A stretch of DNA of 64,000 bases from contig NZ_WMEF01000001.1 of the NCBI RefSeq assembly GCF_009724685.1, forward strand, positions 620,001-684,000, read 5' to 3'. The translations under genes were made by a program, and so were the position numbers. Below the pieces are notes generated by a model, which saw only the letters and a program-made list of their open reading frames with translations, ran no database searches and had not been told where the DNA came from. The stretch is from Lysinibacillus cavernae (GTDB taxonomy: Bacteria > Bacillota > Bacilli > Bacillales_A > Planococcaceae). Each line of letters begins with the position of its first letter. Within the stretch, counting starts at the first letter, position 1. Positions 53,617 through 62,927 of the stretch are shown piece after piece.

Positions 53617-54146
53617 TATAAATCCTCCTGTATAGATAGTTGCTGTTTTAATTCATCAGGTGACTCTCTCCAGTACTCTTCATTAAATCCAGATAAAAAC
53701 TGATGGAGTAGTTTTTTTGAATTTATATCGACATGATTTAATAGAAACTTCCCTTTAAGTGCCTTATCTAAATAATTTACTTGTTCTGGCAACGATTTAT
53801 AGCCAAGTTTAATTCGGCGTACTTCTTTTGATACCCGTACTTCACTTGCTGTACATCCTGCATAATAAGGTCCATTTTGAGCAATCTGAATAGCTACCCA
53901 AACAATCCAATATCGATAATAATCGTCACTAGCATGAGCTAAATCAGGTGAAAAACGAACTTTTTTTTCAATTATACTTCGCCCATGTAAAGCTTCTAAA
54001 TCTATAAACACGTGTTCATTTTCACAATCTATAATAATAGGCGTTACATTATTTAAATCAAGGGTACCTGCTCCGTAACCGCCATCTCCATCTGTTGAAT
54101 CGTTACTTAATATGGTAAAATGTAATTTTTTTTTCATAGACATCAC
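53616..54146 (-). CDS. ywhD: YwhD-family protein
   Basis: The N-terminal FTILSNDSTDGDGGYGAGTL, the IDCENEHVFIDLEALHGRSI stretch and GPYYAGCTASEVRV match the YwhD family of Bacillales. At 176 residues it has the usual length. The function of the family is not known. No signal peptide or membrane segment is present. Here it precedes a ferredoxin gene with which it shares its last base. Confidence 0.85.
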   Translation of the reverse strand: MMSMKKKLHFTILSNDSTDGDGGYGAGTLDLNNVTPIIIDCENEHVFIDLEALHGRSIIEKKVRFSPDLAHASDDYYRYWIVWVAIQIAQNGPYYAGCTASEVRVSKEVRRIKLGYKSLPEQVNYLDKALKGKFLLNHVDINSKKLLHQFLSGFNEEYWRESPDELKQQLSIQEDL

Positions 54147-54783
54147 CCCACAAACGATTGTATTACATGTTTACTTAAGGTTAATAATTTTCATACACCA
54201 ATAATTTTCAATTACTATTAGTCAATGGTCTGACAAAAAATACATGTCTTGTACATAGCTAAACTGACATAAAAAAACATTGTACTTTAAGAGTACAAGG
54301 TACTGCATATCGTAGTAATTTTTTCAGTGCACTATAACAAACACATTACGTATAGTTTTTTATAAAATAATGTAATTGAACGTTTTAGCAGTATTTTTTT
54401 ACTATACGTAATGGTTGTCTAGGATTTCTCCTATTACTTTTTTAATTAAAAAGTATACATGAAATATACTATTTAATTTCATTACTTGTCTTCAGACTTA
54501 CGTCTGAATTGTTATGGATTGGTAAATTAACTATATACAGTGATTCTACATCTTTTATTGAAATTCACATAAAATTAGTATAAAAAGCTAAACGATATGT
54601 ATAAAAATTTCTTTTGATTCCCTCGGTACGCTAATTTCAGGGTGGCCCACATGTATCGCAATGGTTTCTATGATTTTTTTATAACTTTCGTGACAGTTAA
54701 ACAGCTTGTAATTTTTCTTCTACAGTCCCTTTAGTTATTCTTTAAGTTATTTTTTTGGATATTTATGTTAAAATTGATGTTTA
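54147..54783. other. Intergenic region with several inverted repeats
   Basis: No open gene over about 640 bases. It holds a 13-bp perfect inverted repeat, CATTACGTATAGT (54344-54356) with ACTATACGTAATG (54401-54413), 44 bases apart. There are also smaller dyads near 54278-54299 (TTGTACTTtaaGAGTACAA) and near 54494-54511 (TTCAGACttacGTCTGAA). The arrangement suggests regulatory or terminator structures but no family is recognised. Confidence 0.5.
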
Positions 54784-54784
54784 T

Positions 54785-54811
54785 CGTTGTTTAAATTTTA
54801 CTTAAACAACG
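54785..54811 (+). promoter_or_regulatory. Perfect 10-7-10 dyad before the DUF2441 gene
   Basis: CGTTGTTTAA (54785-54794) and TTAAACAACG (54802-54811) are exact inverse copies 73 bases before the start codon. A TATGTTAAAAT extended -10-like element lies just before. The dyad looks like an operator for a dimeric regulator. Confidence 0.45.
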
Positions 54812-54883
54812 AAACAGGTTAGTTCAAAAATACCTCTTATTCTAAAATAAGAGTAACTAATGAAGACCAACAGGAGGTAGATC

Positions 54884-55512
54884 ATGAACGAAAACGAATT
54901 TTATGTTTATCATATCGTTACTAGAAATAAAATGAGCACAGGACAGATAATTAACTTTGACAAGAATCAAAAAATACCTTATACCGTTTCTTTTTTGAAA
55001 GGGAACAATTGAACGCTAAAGGTGAAGACTTTATTAAGATTTTATACGGTCACTATACGAATGAGGGCTTGAACATTAGTAAAGAGAATGCTGAAGTAGC
55101 TATTAAGTATGTAGAACAAACAATCAGGGCTATTAGAGAAGTTGTAGTAGAAATGGTTAGGCTTCAAGAACATCCTGAATATCCTTCAAGATTGTCTTGC
55201 TTATACACTGCAAAAAGCTATGAAGATGCTTTGAAATGGAAAGAAATATTTGATTCATACAATCGTCATGTTTTGCAGATTGTTAAACTTAGAGTTATGG
55301 GGAATTATTTTGAAGGTGATGCAAACCTTTTACCAAAGGAGGATGGAATTCCTTTCTCTCAAAAAATTGAACAAGCTAGAGAATATTGGAGGGGTAATGT
55401 TAAAAACGAGCTTACTGAACTTTTAATAAATGGAACAATTGAAGTTGTAGAAATTATTGATGATTTCTCAACTTTAATTTCTAAAATTCGTAAAATGTTA
55501 TGGGTGCTGTGA
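54884..55512 (+). pseudogene. DUF2441-family gene with a one-base frameshift
   Basis: AGGAGGT and ATG 54884 open a frame reading NENEFYVYHIVTRNKMSTGQ and INFDKNQ, then leave the family frame and end after 42 residues. The second frame, starting inside it (TTG 55009), continues as [20 protein letters not shown] to 55512 (167 residues). One extra A in the A6 tract at 54969-54974 would join them into one 209-residue protein reading [19 protein letters not shown] across the break. The joined product resembles DUF2441 proteins, whose role is unknown. The gene is either mutated, contingency-switched, or affected by a sequencing error. Confidence 0.8.
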
Positions 55513-55933
55513 TACGTTTAATAGGGGGTTTGTTCAACTAATAATGGATCAAACTTTTTTTAACATGGAGATTTTACATTAGCTAATAAATAAAGTTTGC
55601 AGGAAATTTTTTAATTTTTTTCAAAAGCTACAAAAGATTTGCTCGTTCAGATACAGACGCTATAGCTAAACATCGTTCTAGTTGAGGACGTTGATTATTC
55701 ATTAATAAATTATCTTTTCATAAAAATACTTCGTTTATTTAATCGTATATTAGTCCTTATTTTCCTGATGTACCTCAATTCAATAGAATAGACCCTAGGC
55801 AATAGGCATCCTTCTAATTTTCGCTAATTATTCAGAGACATCAAATTATTTACATATCTAAAGAAACGTTGAAATAGAATTAAACGGCACAGCATATATT
55901 GAACTTTAATCCTCAAACATAGGAGTGGGGCAA
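55513..55933 (+). other. Gap before the metallophore genes
   Basis: This 420-base stretch holds no complete gene. Short frames (RFARSDTDAIAKHRS near 55637) are cut by stops. No Fur- or Zur-like box could be identified in the 150 bases before cntL by eye. Confidence 0.4.
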
Positions 55934-56725
55934 GTGAAGGGCATAGATTTGTTTTTAAAGAAATTAAATTATTTTGATAAACAATTTGAGTTATTTATCA
56001 ATCAAAACAATGATCATCTATTAGTTGCGTATTCAGAGTTGTGTGAACTAATAGATGATTATTCTTCTTTTATTATAAATTTTGACAATGAAAAACATTG
56101 GAGTAATATAAGTCAATCAAATGAAATAATATCATTAATTGAGAATCTAAGAACTAATTCTTCTGTTTGTGTCCAAATTATAGAAAAATATCGAGCATTC
56201 GTATTAGAAATTGAAAATGAGGAGGTTACTGATTATTTTCGTAACATAGAAGACTGCATTGAAAAGCAATTTGGAGATGTTCAAATTACTAGTCAGTCAA
56301 AGGTACTCTTGGTAGGTTCGGGTGCTTTTCCAATAACATTATTAATGGTTGCAGAACGGACAGGTGCACAAGTTTTTGGAATAGATATTGATGATGAAGC
56401 GGTTCAGTTGGGGAAACATGTAGTAAATCAATTAGGAAGTCATTTATCAATTCAAATTGACAAGAAGACAGTAGGGGAACTAACAGTTATTAAGCAGATT
56501 AGTCATATTATATTTAGTTCAACCGTTAGTAGTAAATATGACATATTAGAACAATTATATGATTTAACGAATAAAGATGTGCTTATTGCTATGCGTTATG
56601 GAAATGGGTTAAAGTCTCTTTTCAATTATCCAAAGCAGAAAGTAGATGCGACTAAATGGCGTATAATGGAAAATATTAAGCATCCTCAAAGTGTATTTGA
56701 TGTTATTTTATATCAAAAAGTATAA
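55934..56725 (+). CDS. cntL: Nicotianamine synthase-like enzyme of opine metallophore synthesis (CntL-like)
   Basis: The start is GTG 55934 (TAGGAG 8 bases before; the frame opens at 55925), giving 263 residues. A helical N-terminal half is followed by a class I methyltransferase fold with motif VLLVGSGAFPITLLMVAERT at about 124-143 and FGIDIDDEAV as the SAM ribose contact. This pairing and length match bacterial nicotianamine-synthase-like CntL, which transfers aminobutyrate from SAM to histidine. Its partner cntM follows after 26 bases. No histidine racemase gene (cntK) is present nearby, so L-histidine could be the acceptor, as in pseudopaline-type systems. That is inference. Confidence 0.82.
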   Translation: MKGIDLFLKKLNYFDKQFELFINQNNDHLLVAYSELCELIDDYSSFIINFDNEKHWSNISQSNEIISLIENLRTNSSVCVQIIEKYRAFVLEIENEEVTDYFRNIEDCIEKQFGDVQITSQSKVLLVGSGAFPITLLMVAERTGAQVFGIDIDDEAVQLGKHVVNQLGSHLSIQIDKKTVGELTVIKQISHIIFSSTVSSKYDILEQLYDLTNKDVLIAMRYGNGLKSLFNYPKQKVDATKWRIMENIKHPQSVFDVILYQKV

Positions 56726-56751
56726 TGTCCTAAATAGACGAGGAGAAAGAT

Positions 56752-58074
56752 ATGACTTATTTTAATAAGGTTTTACTGTTAGGAACAGGACCTACAGCAA
56801 TCCAATTAGCTGTGAATTTCAAAAATTATTTTAATGGTAAAGTAGCTATCGCTGGAAGAGAATCCTTACGCTCAAAAAATTTTTTTGAAACTATCGTTCA
56901 GCATCAACTTGCACTGAAGGTATTTATACAAAATACACAACATGAGGCTGTTGCAGGAAAATGTACGATTGATACGTTTTTTAAGGGCTATCATAAAATA
57001 TATGGAAATTGGGATACCGTTATACTTTGTGTTACTACAGATTCTTATTTATCAGTATTAGCACAAATTGATACTAAAGTGTTACAGGCGGCTAGCTGCT
57101 TTATTTTAATTTCACCTACATTCGGTTCTAGTCTTTTAATAACTAATTTCCTAAAAAATCTATCTCCTCAGGCAGAGGTAATTAGTTTTTCAACATATTA
57201 TGGAGATACTAGATGGCTAGGTGAAGTTCCATCAAATGAGGTATTGACAACAGGCGTAAAGAAAAAAGTGTATATTGGTTCAACTTACTCAAATTCGGAT
57301 AGAGTTGTTGAATTGTCTGAATTGTTTCGTCATTTGGGTATTCATTTGAAAAACCTAGCATCTCCGCTTGAAGCAGAAACAAAAAATATTTCTTTATACG
57401 TGCATCCTCCCCTATTTATGAATGATTTCTCATTAACAGCAATATTCGATGAGCATAACATAACTAAATATGTGTATAAACTTTATCCTGAAGGTCCCAT
57501 TACTTATACAGTGATTCATCAATTATTAAATTATTGGAAAGAAATGATGGAAATTGTGAAACACTTCAATATTCAATCTCTAAATCTATTAAAGTTTATG
57601 GTAGATGATAATTATCCATTACAGCAAGCAAGTATACCGCGCCAAGAAATAGAGAATTTTAATGAACTTGAGTCCATACATCAAGAGTATTTGCTCTATA
57701 TTCGCTATGCATCCTTATTAATTGATCCATTTTCTAAACCAAATCAAGAAGGAAGATACTTTGATTTTTCAGCAGTGCCCCTTAGAAGGATTTTTAAAAA
57801 TCATGAAGGAGAATGGGATATTCCTAGAATGCCGAAAGAGGACTATTATCGTGTGAAAATCATTCAAGGAATTGCTAATGCCCTGAAATTGAAAAGTCCA
57901 ACGCTCAATCATTTTGTACAAACTTATGAAGAAAAACTGCAACAGGTAGTGACTTCTTCTGAGAATAAACGATATTCAGAAGCCTTCCAAGTAAAATCTT
58001 TTTCACAAGATATCGACATGATATGTAAAGAATTACTAGCAAGTAAAAACAAAATACTACTAGATATAAACTAA
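56752..58074 (+). CDS. cntM: Opine metallophore dehydrogenase (CntM-like)
   Basis: This 440-residue protein has an N-terminal Rossmann fold, VLLLGTGPTAIQLAVNF, with basic residues in AGRESLRSKN that suit NADPH phosphate, and a helical C-terminal domain (about 230-440) as in staphylopine dehydrogenase. The His of LYVHPPLFMNDF (about residue 222) is a good candidate for the catalytic His of the family. It should join the CntL product to an alpha-keto acid such as pyruvate or alpha-ketoglutarate. It forms a two-gene operon with cntL, a minimal metallophore synthesis unit. Confidence 0.85.
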   Translation: MTYFNKVLLLGTGPTAIQLAVNFKNYFNGKVAIAGRESLRSKNFFETIVQHQLALKVFIQNTQHEAVAGKCTIDTFFKGYHKIYGNWDTVILCVTTDSYLSVLAQIDTKVLQAASCFILISPTFGSSLLITNFLKNLSPQAEVISFSTYYGDTRWLGEVPSNEVLTTGVKKKVYIGSTYSNSDRVVELSELFRHLGIHLKNLASPLEAETKNISLYVHPPLFMNDFSLTAIFDEHNITKYVYKLYPEGPITYTVIHQLLNYWKEMMEIVKHFNIQSLNLLKFMVDDNYPLQQASIPRQEIENFNELESIHQEYLLYIRYASLLIDPFSKPNQEGRYFDFSAVPLRRIFKNHEGEWDIPRMPKEDYYRVKIIQGIANALKLKSPTLNHFVQTYEEKLQQVVTSSENKRYSEAFQVKSFSQDIDMICKELLASKNKILLDIN

Positions 58075-58181
58075 GAAGCTAACGATTTTGGCTAAATAGA
58101 CAAACAGTGTGGTAAAGAAGGAGAAAAAGGCTAGACATATAAGTTACCTCTAACTATTTTTAGACAGGTTCTATTTGAGTC

Positions 58182-58307
58182 ATGAACAATGGGATTATAA
58201 GACATATTTTCTATCAAACGAATGAAGAGTATTGTTCGTTGCTGCAATCAATTTTTGTGGGTGCGATTGTTCAGCAATATACTACCGATAATACCAGGAG
58301 CTCATAA
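58182..58307 (+). CDS. Doubtful small ORF
   Basis: The 41-codon frame (MNNGIIRHIFYQTNEEYCSL onward) ends inside the terminator at 58293. It has no clear ribosome site. It may be a gene remnant; nothing recognisable is encoded. Confidence 0.2.
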   Translation: MNNGIIRHIFYQTNEEYCSLLQSIFVGAIVQQYTTDNTRSS

Positions 58308-58328
58308 CAGTGAGTACCTGGTTTTTTT
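58293..58328 (+). terminator. Terminator after the metallophore operon
   Basis: ACCAGGAGCTCA (58293-58304) pairs with TGAGTACCTGGT (58311-58322) with one mismatch and a G-U, followed by seven T, 220 bases past cntM. Confidence 0.7.
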
Positions 58329-58353
58329 AGATACACTTACATATAAAGGGTGA

Positions 58354-58479
58354 TCACAGCCGAGGCAATTGACTCCAAACAAAGTTCACAATACAATCCA
58401 CAACTCCTGCAATGGTAGAGAGTACAAAATAATACTTTAATCCCAATCCGATTAGTAACCGTGGGATAATTTGATGTAT
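58354..58479 (-). pseudogene. Remnant of a small membrane protein (GtrA-like end)
   Basis: A minus-strand frame between stops reads PRLLIGLGLKYYFVLSTIAG and then VVDCIVNFVWSQL, which resembles a membrane protein's last helices, as in GtrA-type proteins. There is no start codon in frame with a ribosome site. The rest of 58480-58746 has no gene I can support. Confidence 0.25.
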
Positions 58480-58746
58480 CTACAGTAAAGTAATTTCGCA
58501 AGAACGGATGAAGCATTGGTGATCTACCTGTGCTATAATGAGCATTTTCAGGGATAGCTATATACTTGGAATGATGTATAAAATAACGGCTGTAAAGTAC
58601 AATAAGACTGGAGTAATCAAGGAGAAATGGCAGTTTTTTTATGGTATCTAAATGAGTTGTCCTCTAAGAAACATCGTTTGCTTGTCGCAGTCTGCGTTGT
58701 TTTTTCATTCCATATCAGTCTGTCTCATATAGAAGGGTTAAATACA

Positions 58747-60348
58747 ATGATTAAAAATAAAAGGATAACATTAAAAACGAAAATACTAGGATTAATTAGT
58801 TCGCTTATACTTCTTATTATTACGCTTCTTGCAAGTGTGTTTGCTTATTTACAAGCTATAGATACTAGGAATCAAGTAGAACAATTAGCCTTGCAAGCGG
58901 CAAAATCGATTTCACTTATGCCTGAGTTAAGAGATGCGATTGAGCAAGAGGAACTTGAAACCCAATTCCGTCCTATCGCTGAGCAAGTGAGAGATCAGGT
59001 AAATGCTTCAAATATTATCATTGAAAATCGCGATAAGATCATTTATTCTCATGTAGACCAAAATGATAGTAGAGAAAGTGGTTTAGATGAAACCAATGAT
59101 CTTGCACTTCTATATGGAGGTTCAACTATTTTTGAAGTTGAACGAAGAAGTGGCTCTGTTATTGTTGGTAAAGTACCAATAATGGCCGAATATGGTGATT
59201 TCGATCGCATAATTGGGGTCGTTTCAGTTGAGTTTTTAAAAACAGATATTTATCGAAATATCATTAGTAGGATTAAGACAATCGTTTTTGCCGCTATTAT
59301 TATACTAACGTTAGGAATCATAGGAGGTATCTTTTTAACGAAAAGTATTCGAAAGGATATTTTAGGTTTAGAGCCACATGAGATTTCATCGCTATATCTG
59401 GAAAGAAGCGCAATTCTTTTGTCTATTAAAGAAGGAATTCTTGCAGTGGATCAGAATGGATTGTTAACACTAATCAATCATTCAGCCAAGGAAATGATGA
59501 ATATTAATGAAAAGATGATAATTGGCCAGCATATTAATGACGTTCTAAAGATTTCAACAATTGAAGAGGTATTACAAACGGGAGAAACAATTCACGATGT
59601 TGAGATTTTCTTGAATCATAAAGTTTTTATTTTTAACGTTATTCCTATCATATATAACAATCAAATTAAGGGTGCAGTATCTAGTTTCCGTGATAAGACG
59701 GAATTAAAGAATTTAATCAATACAATATCGGAGGTTCGAGATTATTCAGAAGGATTACGAGCACAAACTCATGAATACACCAATAAATTATACTTACTAT
59801 CTGGTTTGCTTCAGTTAGAACGATATAAGGATGCTTTTGATTTTATTCAAAAAGAATCAATCACCTATCAACATAGAAATCAGATATTATTTAATCAAAT
59901 TCATGACACAAATGTTCAAGCCATTTTATTAGGGAAGCTTGGTAAAGCATCTGAAAAGAAAATAATATTAGAAATGGATCCTGAGAGCCATGTTGATCCA
60001 TTGCCAAGCCATATTGGGGTAACAGACATCATCACAATTATCGGTAATCTTATTGATAATGCCTTCGATGCAGTCGCCAATCAACAGAGTAAGAAGGTGT
60101 CGTTTTCAATTACTGGCTTTGGTAATGACATTATAATAGAAGTAACGGATAACGGAGAAGGATTTCCCGAGGACAAAATTGATACTTTATTCACTTTAGG
60201 CTATTCTTCTAAAGGGAAAAATAGGGGATATGGCTTATTCAATGTTAAACGAATTGTGGAGTCATTAAGTGGCACAATCGAAGTGCATCATGTTAAAACC
60301 GGAGGAGCCATTTTTACAGTATACTTGCCCAAAAAGGCTTTGATGTGA
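58747..60348 (+). CDS. CitA/DcuS-type sensor kinase for a carboxylate or metal-citrate signal
   Basis: I use ATG 58747 (AGAAGGG upstream), since ATG 58627 has its AGGAG only two bases away and adds an odd N-terminus. The 533-residue protein has a helix at about 12-35, an extracytoplasmic Cache-like domain to about 170, a second helix at about 175-196, a PAS domain at about 210-320, a SpoOB-type H-box (LRAQTHEYTNKLYLLSGLLQ, His about 342) and HATPase with NLIDNAFDAV and GYGLFNVKRI. This is the plan of DcuS/CitA/DctS kinases. The ligand is probably a di- or tricarboxylate. Confidence 0.88.
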   Translation: MIKNKRITLKTKILGLISSLILLIITLLASVFAYLQAIDTRNQVEQLALQAAKSISLMPELRDAIEQEELETQFRPIAEQVRDQVNASNIIIENRDKIIYSHVDQNDSRESGLDETNDLALLYGGSTIFEVERRSGSVIVGKVPIMAEYGDFDRIIGVVSVEFLKTDIYRNIISRIKTIVFAAIIILTLGIIGGIFLTKSIRKDILGLEPHEISSLYLERSAILLSIKEGILAVDQNGLLTLINHSAKEMMNINEKMIIGQHINDVLKISTIEEVLQTGETIHDVEIFLNHKVFIFNVIPIIYNNQIKGAVSSFRDKTELKNLINTISEVRDYSEGLRAQTHEYTNKLYLLSGLLQLERYKDAFDFIQKESITYQHRNQILFNQIHDTNVQAILLGKLGKASEKKIILEMDPESHVDPLPSHIGVTDIITIIGNLIDNAFDAVANQQSKKVSFSITGFGNDIIIEVTDNGEGFPEDKIDTLFTLGYSSKGKNRGYGLFNVKRIVESLSGTIEVHHVKTGGAIFTVYLPKKALM

Positions 60349-60361
60349 GGAGAGAACTAAA

Positions 60362-61036
60362 GTGGTGAAAATTGTAATTGCAGAGGATGACTTTCGCATT
60401 GCACAAATACAAGAGGAATTTTTAAAAAAAATACCAGAAGTAAGCTTGGTTGGCAAGGCATTAAATGCTAAAGAAACATTGAAACTTCTCCAACAAGAAG
60501 AGGTTGATTTACTTTTATTAGATATCTATATGCCTGATGAGCTTGGAACCGAATTACTTCATAAAATAAGAGAGGCCTATCCTAAAGTTGATATTATCAT
60601 GGTTACGGCAGCAACTGAAAAAGCAATGCTTGAGAAGGCTATTCGTCATGGAGTTTTCCACTATCTTTTAAAGCCAGTAACAATGGAAAAGTTTATTGAA
60701 ATAATTGAAGAATATAAAAGGAAGAAAAAATTATTCAATAGTAGGGATGAGGTCGATCAGTCAATAATTGATAGTTTTTTTGGGACCTCTATCCAAACTG
60801 TGATGAATCAAAAATCCCTTCCTTCTGGGATCGATCGCTTAACCTTACAGAAAGTGAAAGAAATAATGACTGAACTTAAAGGTGGGGTTTCAATTGAGGA
60901 AATGGGAGAAAAGATGGGAGCATCTAGAACAACCGCAAGAAGATACTTAGAATATCTAGTTTCTATCAATGTTTGCACGACTAAACAGGATTATGGAATT
61001 GTCGGAAGACCTGAAAGGAAATATGACCTCCTATGA
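60362..61036 (+). CDS. CitB/DcuR-type response regulator
   Basis: A GTG start at 60362 lies 13 bases after the kinase stop. The 224-residue protein has a receiver with EDD (8-10), Asp about 54 in LLLLDIYMPDELG, and Lys in LLKPV. The C-terminal helix-turn-helix (SIEEMGEKMGASRTTARRYL) is of the DcuR/CitT kind and ends IVGRPERKYDL. Its likely target is the TctC-type gene 35 bases downstream or a carboxylate transporter elsewhere. Confidence 0.9.
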   Translation: MVKIVIAEDDFRIAQIQEEFLKKIPEVSLVGKALNAKETLKLLQQEEVDLLLLDIYMPDELGTELLHKIREAYPKVDIIMVTAATEKAMLEKAIRHGVFHYLLKPVTMEKFIEIIEEYKRKKKLFNSRDEVDQSIIDSFFGTSIQTVMNQKSLPSGIDRLTLQKVKEIMTELKGGVSIEEMGEKMGASRTTARRYLEYLVSINVCTTKQDYGIVGRPERKYDLL

Positions 61037-61071
61037 CAGAATGCTATAAATTTATTACTAGGACATAGTGA

Positions 61072-62046
61072 ATGAAGAAGAAACCATTATTCTTATTGCT
61101 ACTGTTCGTTACAATTTTCTTTGTTTGCTCTTCAAATGAGTTTGAAATCCACGAACCAACCACAAAAGAGATAACAATTATTGCGCCTAGCTCAATTGGC
61201 GGAGGATGGGATATCACAGCTAGGGCAATGCAAAATATTTTATTAAGTGAAAATTTAATTGACAAGAATATTCACGTCATAAATAAAGCCGGTGTTGGTG
61301 GCGAATTAGGTTGGAAATATACAAAGGATCAAACGGATTCTGTCATTACAATTAATTCAAGCTTACTTATAACAAATCATTTATTGGGTCAAAGTAAATT
61401 GACTTATAAAGACTTTACACCAATTGCTACATTGGCTACAGAATGGGAAGTAACCATTGTCTCAAAAGATTCTCCAATTTCTAGTGCTAAACAGTTAATG
61501 GATGATCTCTATAAAGAGCCTCAAGCTTATAAAGTAGGTGTTTCCCCAAGGTTAGGAAATGACGATCAACTTTCATTTGTATTAGCTAGTCAACAGGTCG
61601 GATTGAAAACGGAACAACTCGGTTTTTATGTTTATGATAATAGTGAACAAGTCGTGGAGGCATTATTAAAAAAACAAATCGATGTTGCTACGATGTCTTT
61701 ATCAGAGGCGAAAAAATACGCTGATTCTAATCAAATAAAATTACTGGTGATTTCTTCTGAAAAAAGGTTAAAGGTGCTACCAGAGGTTCCGACGTGGACT
61801 GAGCAAGGAATTGATTTAGTTTTTGAACATTGGCGTGGAGTAATGGGGCCGCCGAACATGTCAAATGCTGAAATTCAATTTTGGGATTTAACAATCGAAA
61901 AAATGGTGATGTCTGAGAAATGGGAGAAGACGCTGCAAAAGTATATGTGGAATGATTTTTATAAAAATAGAAGAGAAACAATTATTTTTCTAGAAGAGCA
62001 AAGTAGGATGTATCAACAATTAATGGGAATTAAAACAGATTCGTAA
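61072..62046 (+). CDS. Lone TctC/Bug-family extracytoplasmic binding protein
   Basis: The 324-residue protein has a hydrophobic N-terminus ending FFVCSSNEF, which is not a standard lipobox. It contains the Bug fold, with ITIIAPSSIGGGWDITARAM at the start, a ligand loop in INKAGVGGELGWKYTKDQTD, and GVMGPPNMSNAEIQFWD near the end. TctC proteins feed carboxylates to the TctAB permease, but neither tctA nor tctB is in the window: a terminator follows at once. Placement right behind the two-component genes suggests the protein helps sense the ligand for the kinase, as in BctC-BctDE systems. Confidence 0.88.
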   Translation: MKKKPLFLLLLFVTIFFVCSSNEFEIHEPTTKEITIIAPSSIGGGWDITARAMQNILLSENLIDKNIHVINKAGVGGELGWKYTKDQTDSVITINSSLLITNHLLGQSKLTYKDFTPIATLATEWEVTIVSKDSPISSAKQLMDDLYKEPQAYKVGVSPRLGNDDQLSFVLASQQVGLKTEQLGFYVYDNSEQVVEALLKKQIDVATMSLSEAKKYADSNQIKLLVISSEKRLKVLPEVPTWTEQGIDLVFEHWRGVMGPPNMSNAEIQFWDLTIEKMVMSEKWEKTLQKYMWNDFYKNRRETIIFLEEQSRMYQQLMGIKTDS

Positions 62047-62071
62047 GACGAATTTTTAGTACTATTTGAAC

Positions 62072-62108
62072 GAAAAAAAGGGCCGCTACATCTTAAAAGT
62101 AGCGGCCC
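62072..62108. terminator. Bidirectional terminator
   Basis: GGGCCGCTAC (62080-62089) pairs with GTAGCGGCCC (62099-62108). On the minus strand a run of T follows, so it mainly ends the siderophore-transporter operon; on the plus strand it ends the TctC unit. Confidence 0.85.
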
Positions 62109-62123
62109 CACTTGTACTAATTA

Positions 62124-62912
62124 TTATTCATAGGATAAGCCAATAGGTATACATAGTGGTGATTGATCAACTGGATTTTCAATAATACAGCAATTTAGTC
62201 CAAATACTTCCTTAATCATGCTTTTCGTAAATACTTTTTCAGGTGGCCCCTCTTGATAGATTTTCCCATTAACAATACTAATGAGATGATCCGCATATTG
62301 TGCAGCTTGATTTAAATCATGTAAAACCATGACAATTGTTCGACCGTGAGTTACGTTTAAAGTGCGTAATAACTCGAGTATTTCAATCTGATGCGCCAAA
62401 TCTAAATATGTAGTTGGTTCATCTAATAATAAAAGATCTGTGTCTTGTGCTAAAGCCATCGAAATCCATGCCCTTTGCCTTTGTCCTCCAGATAGTTCAT
62501 CCAACGTACGATCCACAAAACCAGTCATTTTTGTTGCTAATAACGAACGATTTACAATCGCATCATCTTCCGGAGTTTGTCTAGATAACAATCCTTTATG
62601 TGGATGTCTACCATAATAACATAGGTCTTTAACCGTTATATCTTCCGGAGCTTCTGGGCCTTGAGGTAAAATAGCTAATTTCTTTGCAATTTCTTTTGAA
62701 GATTGCTGATGAATGGCTTTTCCATCTAAATAAACCATTCCTTCTTGGGGTGTTAATAGTCTAGCTAAGGAACGCAAAATAGTTGATTTTCCGCAACCAT
62801 TAGCCCCAATAATCACACTTATCTTACCTTCAGGAACAACTAAATTTATATTATCAAGGATTTGAGCTGATCCATAGGTGAGAGAAAGATGCTCAGCTGA
62901 TAATGTTGTCAT
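62124..62912 (-). CDS. FecE/FhuC-like siderophore importer ATPase
   Basis: The 262-residue ATPase has Walker [10 protein letters not shown], signature [12 protein letters not shown], Walker [15 protein letters not shown] and an H-loop in [13 protein letters not shown]. The motif [10 protein letters not shown] after the D-loop is typical of the iron-complex/B12 group. It lies 15 bases after the permease and drives ferric-siderophore uptake. The substrate is unknown. Confidence 0.92.
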   Translation of the reverse strand: MTTLSAEHLSLTYGSAQILDNINLVVPEGKISVIIGANGCGKSTILRSLARLLTPQEGMVYLDGKAIHQQSSKEIAKKLAILPQGPEAPEDITVKDLCYYGRHPHKGLLSRQTPEDDAIVNRSLLATKMTGFVDRTLDELSGGQRQRAWISMALAQDTDLLLLDEPTTYLDLAHQIEILELLRTLNVTHGRTIVMVLHDLNQAAQYADHLISIVNGKIYQEGPPEKVFTKSMIKEVFGLNCCIIENPVDQSPLCIPIGLSYE

Positions 62913-62927
62913 TAATGTTCACCTTTC

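Noticed and set aside
54494-54511. Small hairpins in the 54-kb gap as a CRISPR or tRNA-like element
   Set aside because: There are no regularly spaced direct repeats and no cloverleaf or CCA end; only isolated dyads.
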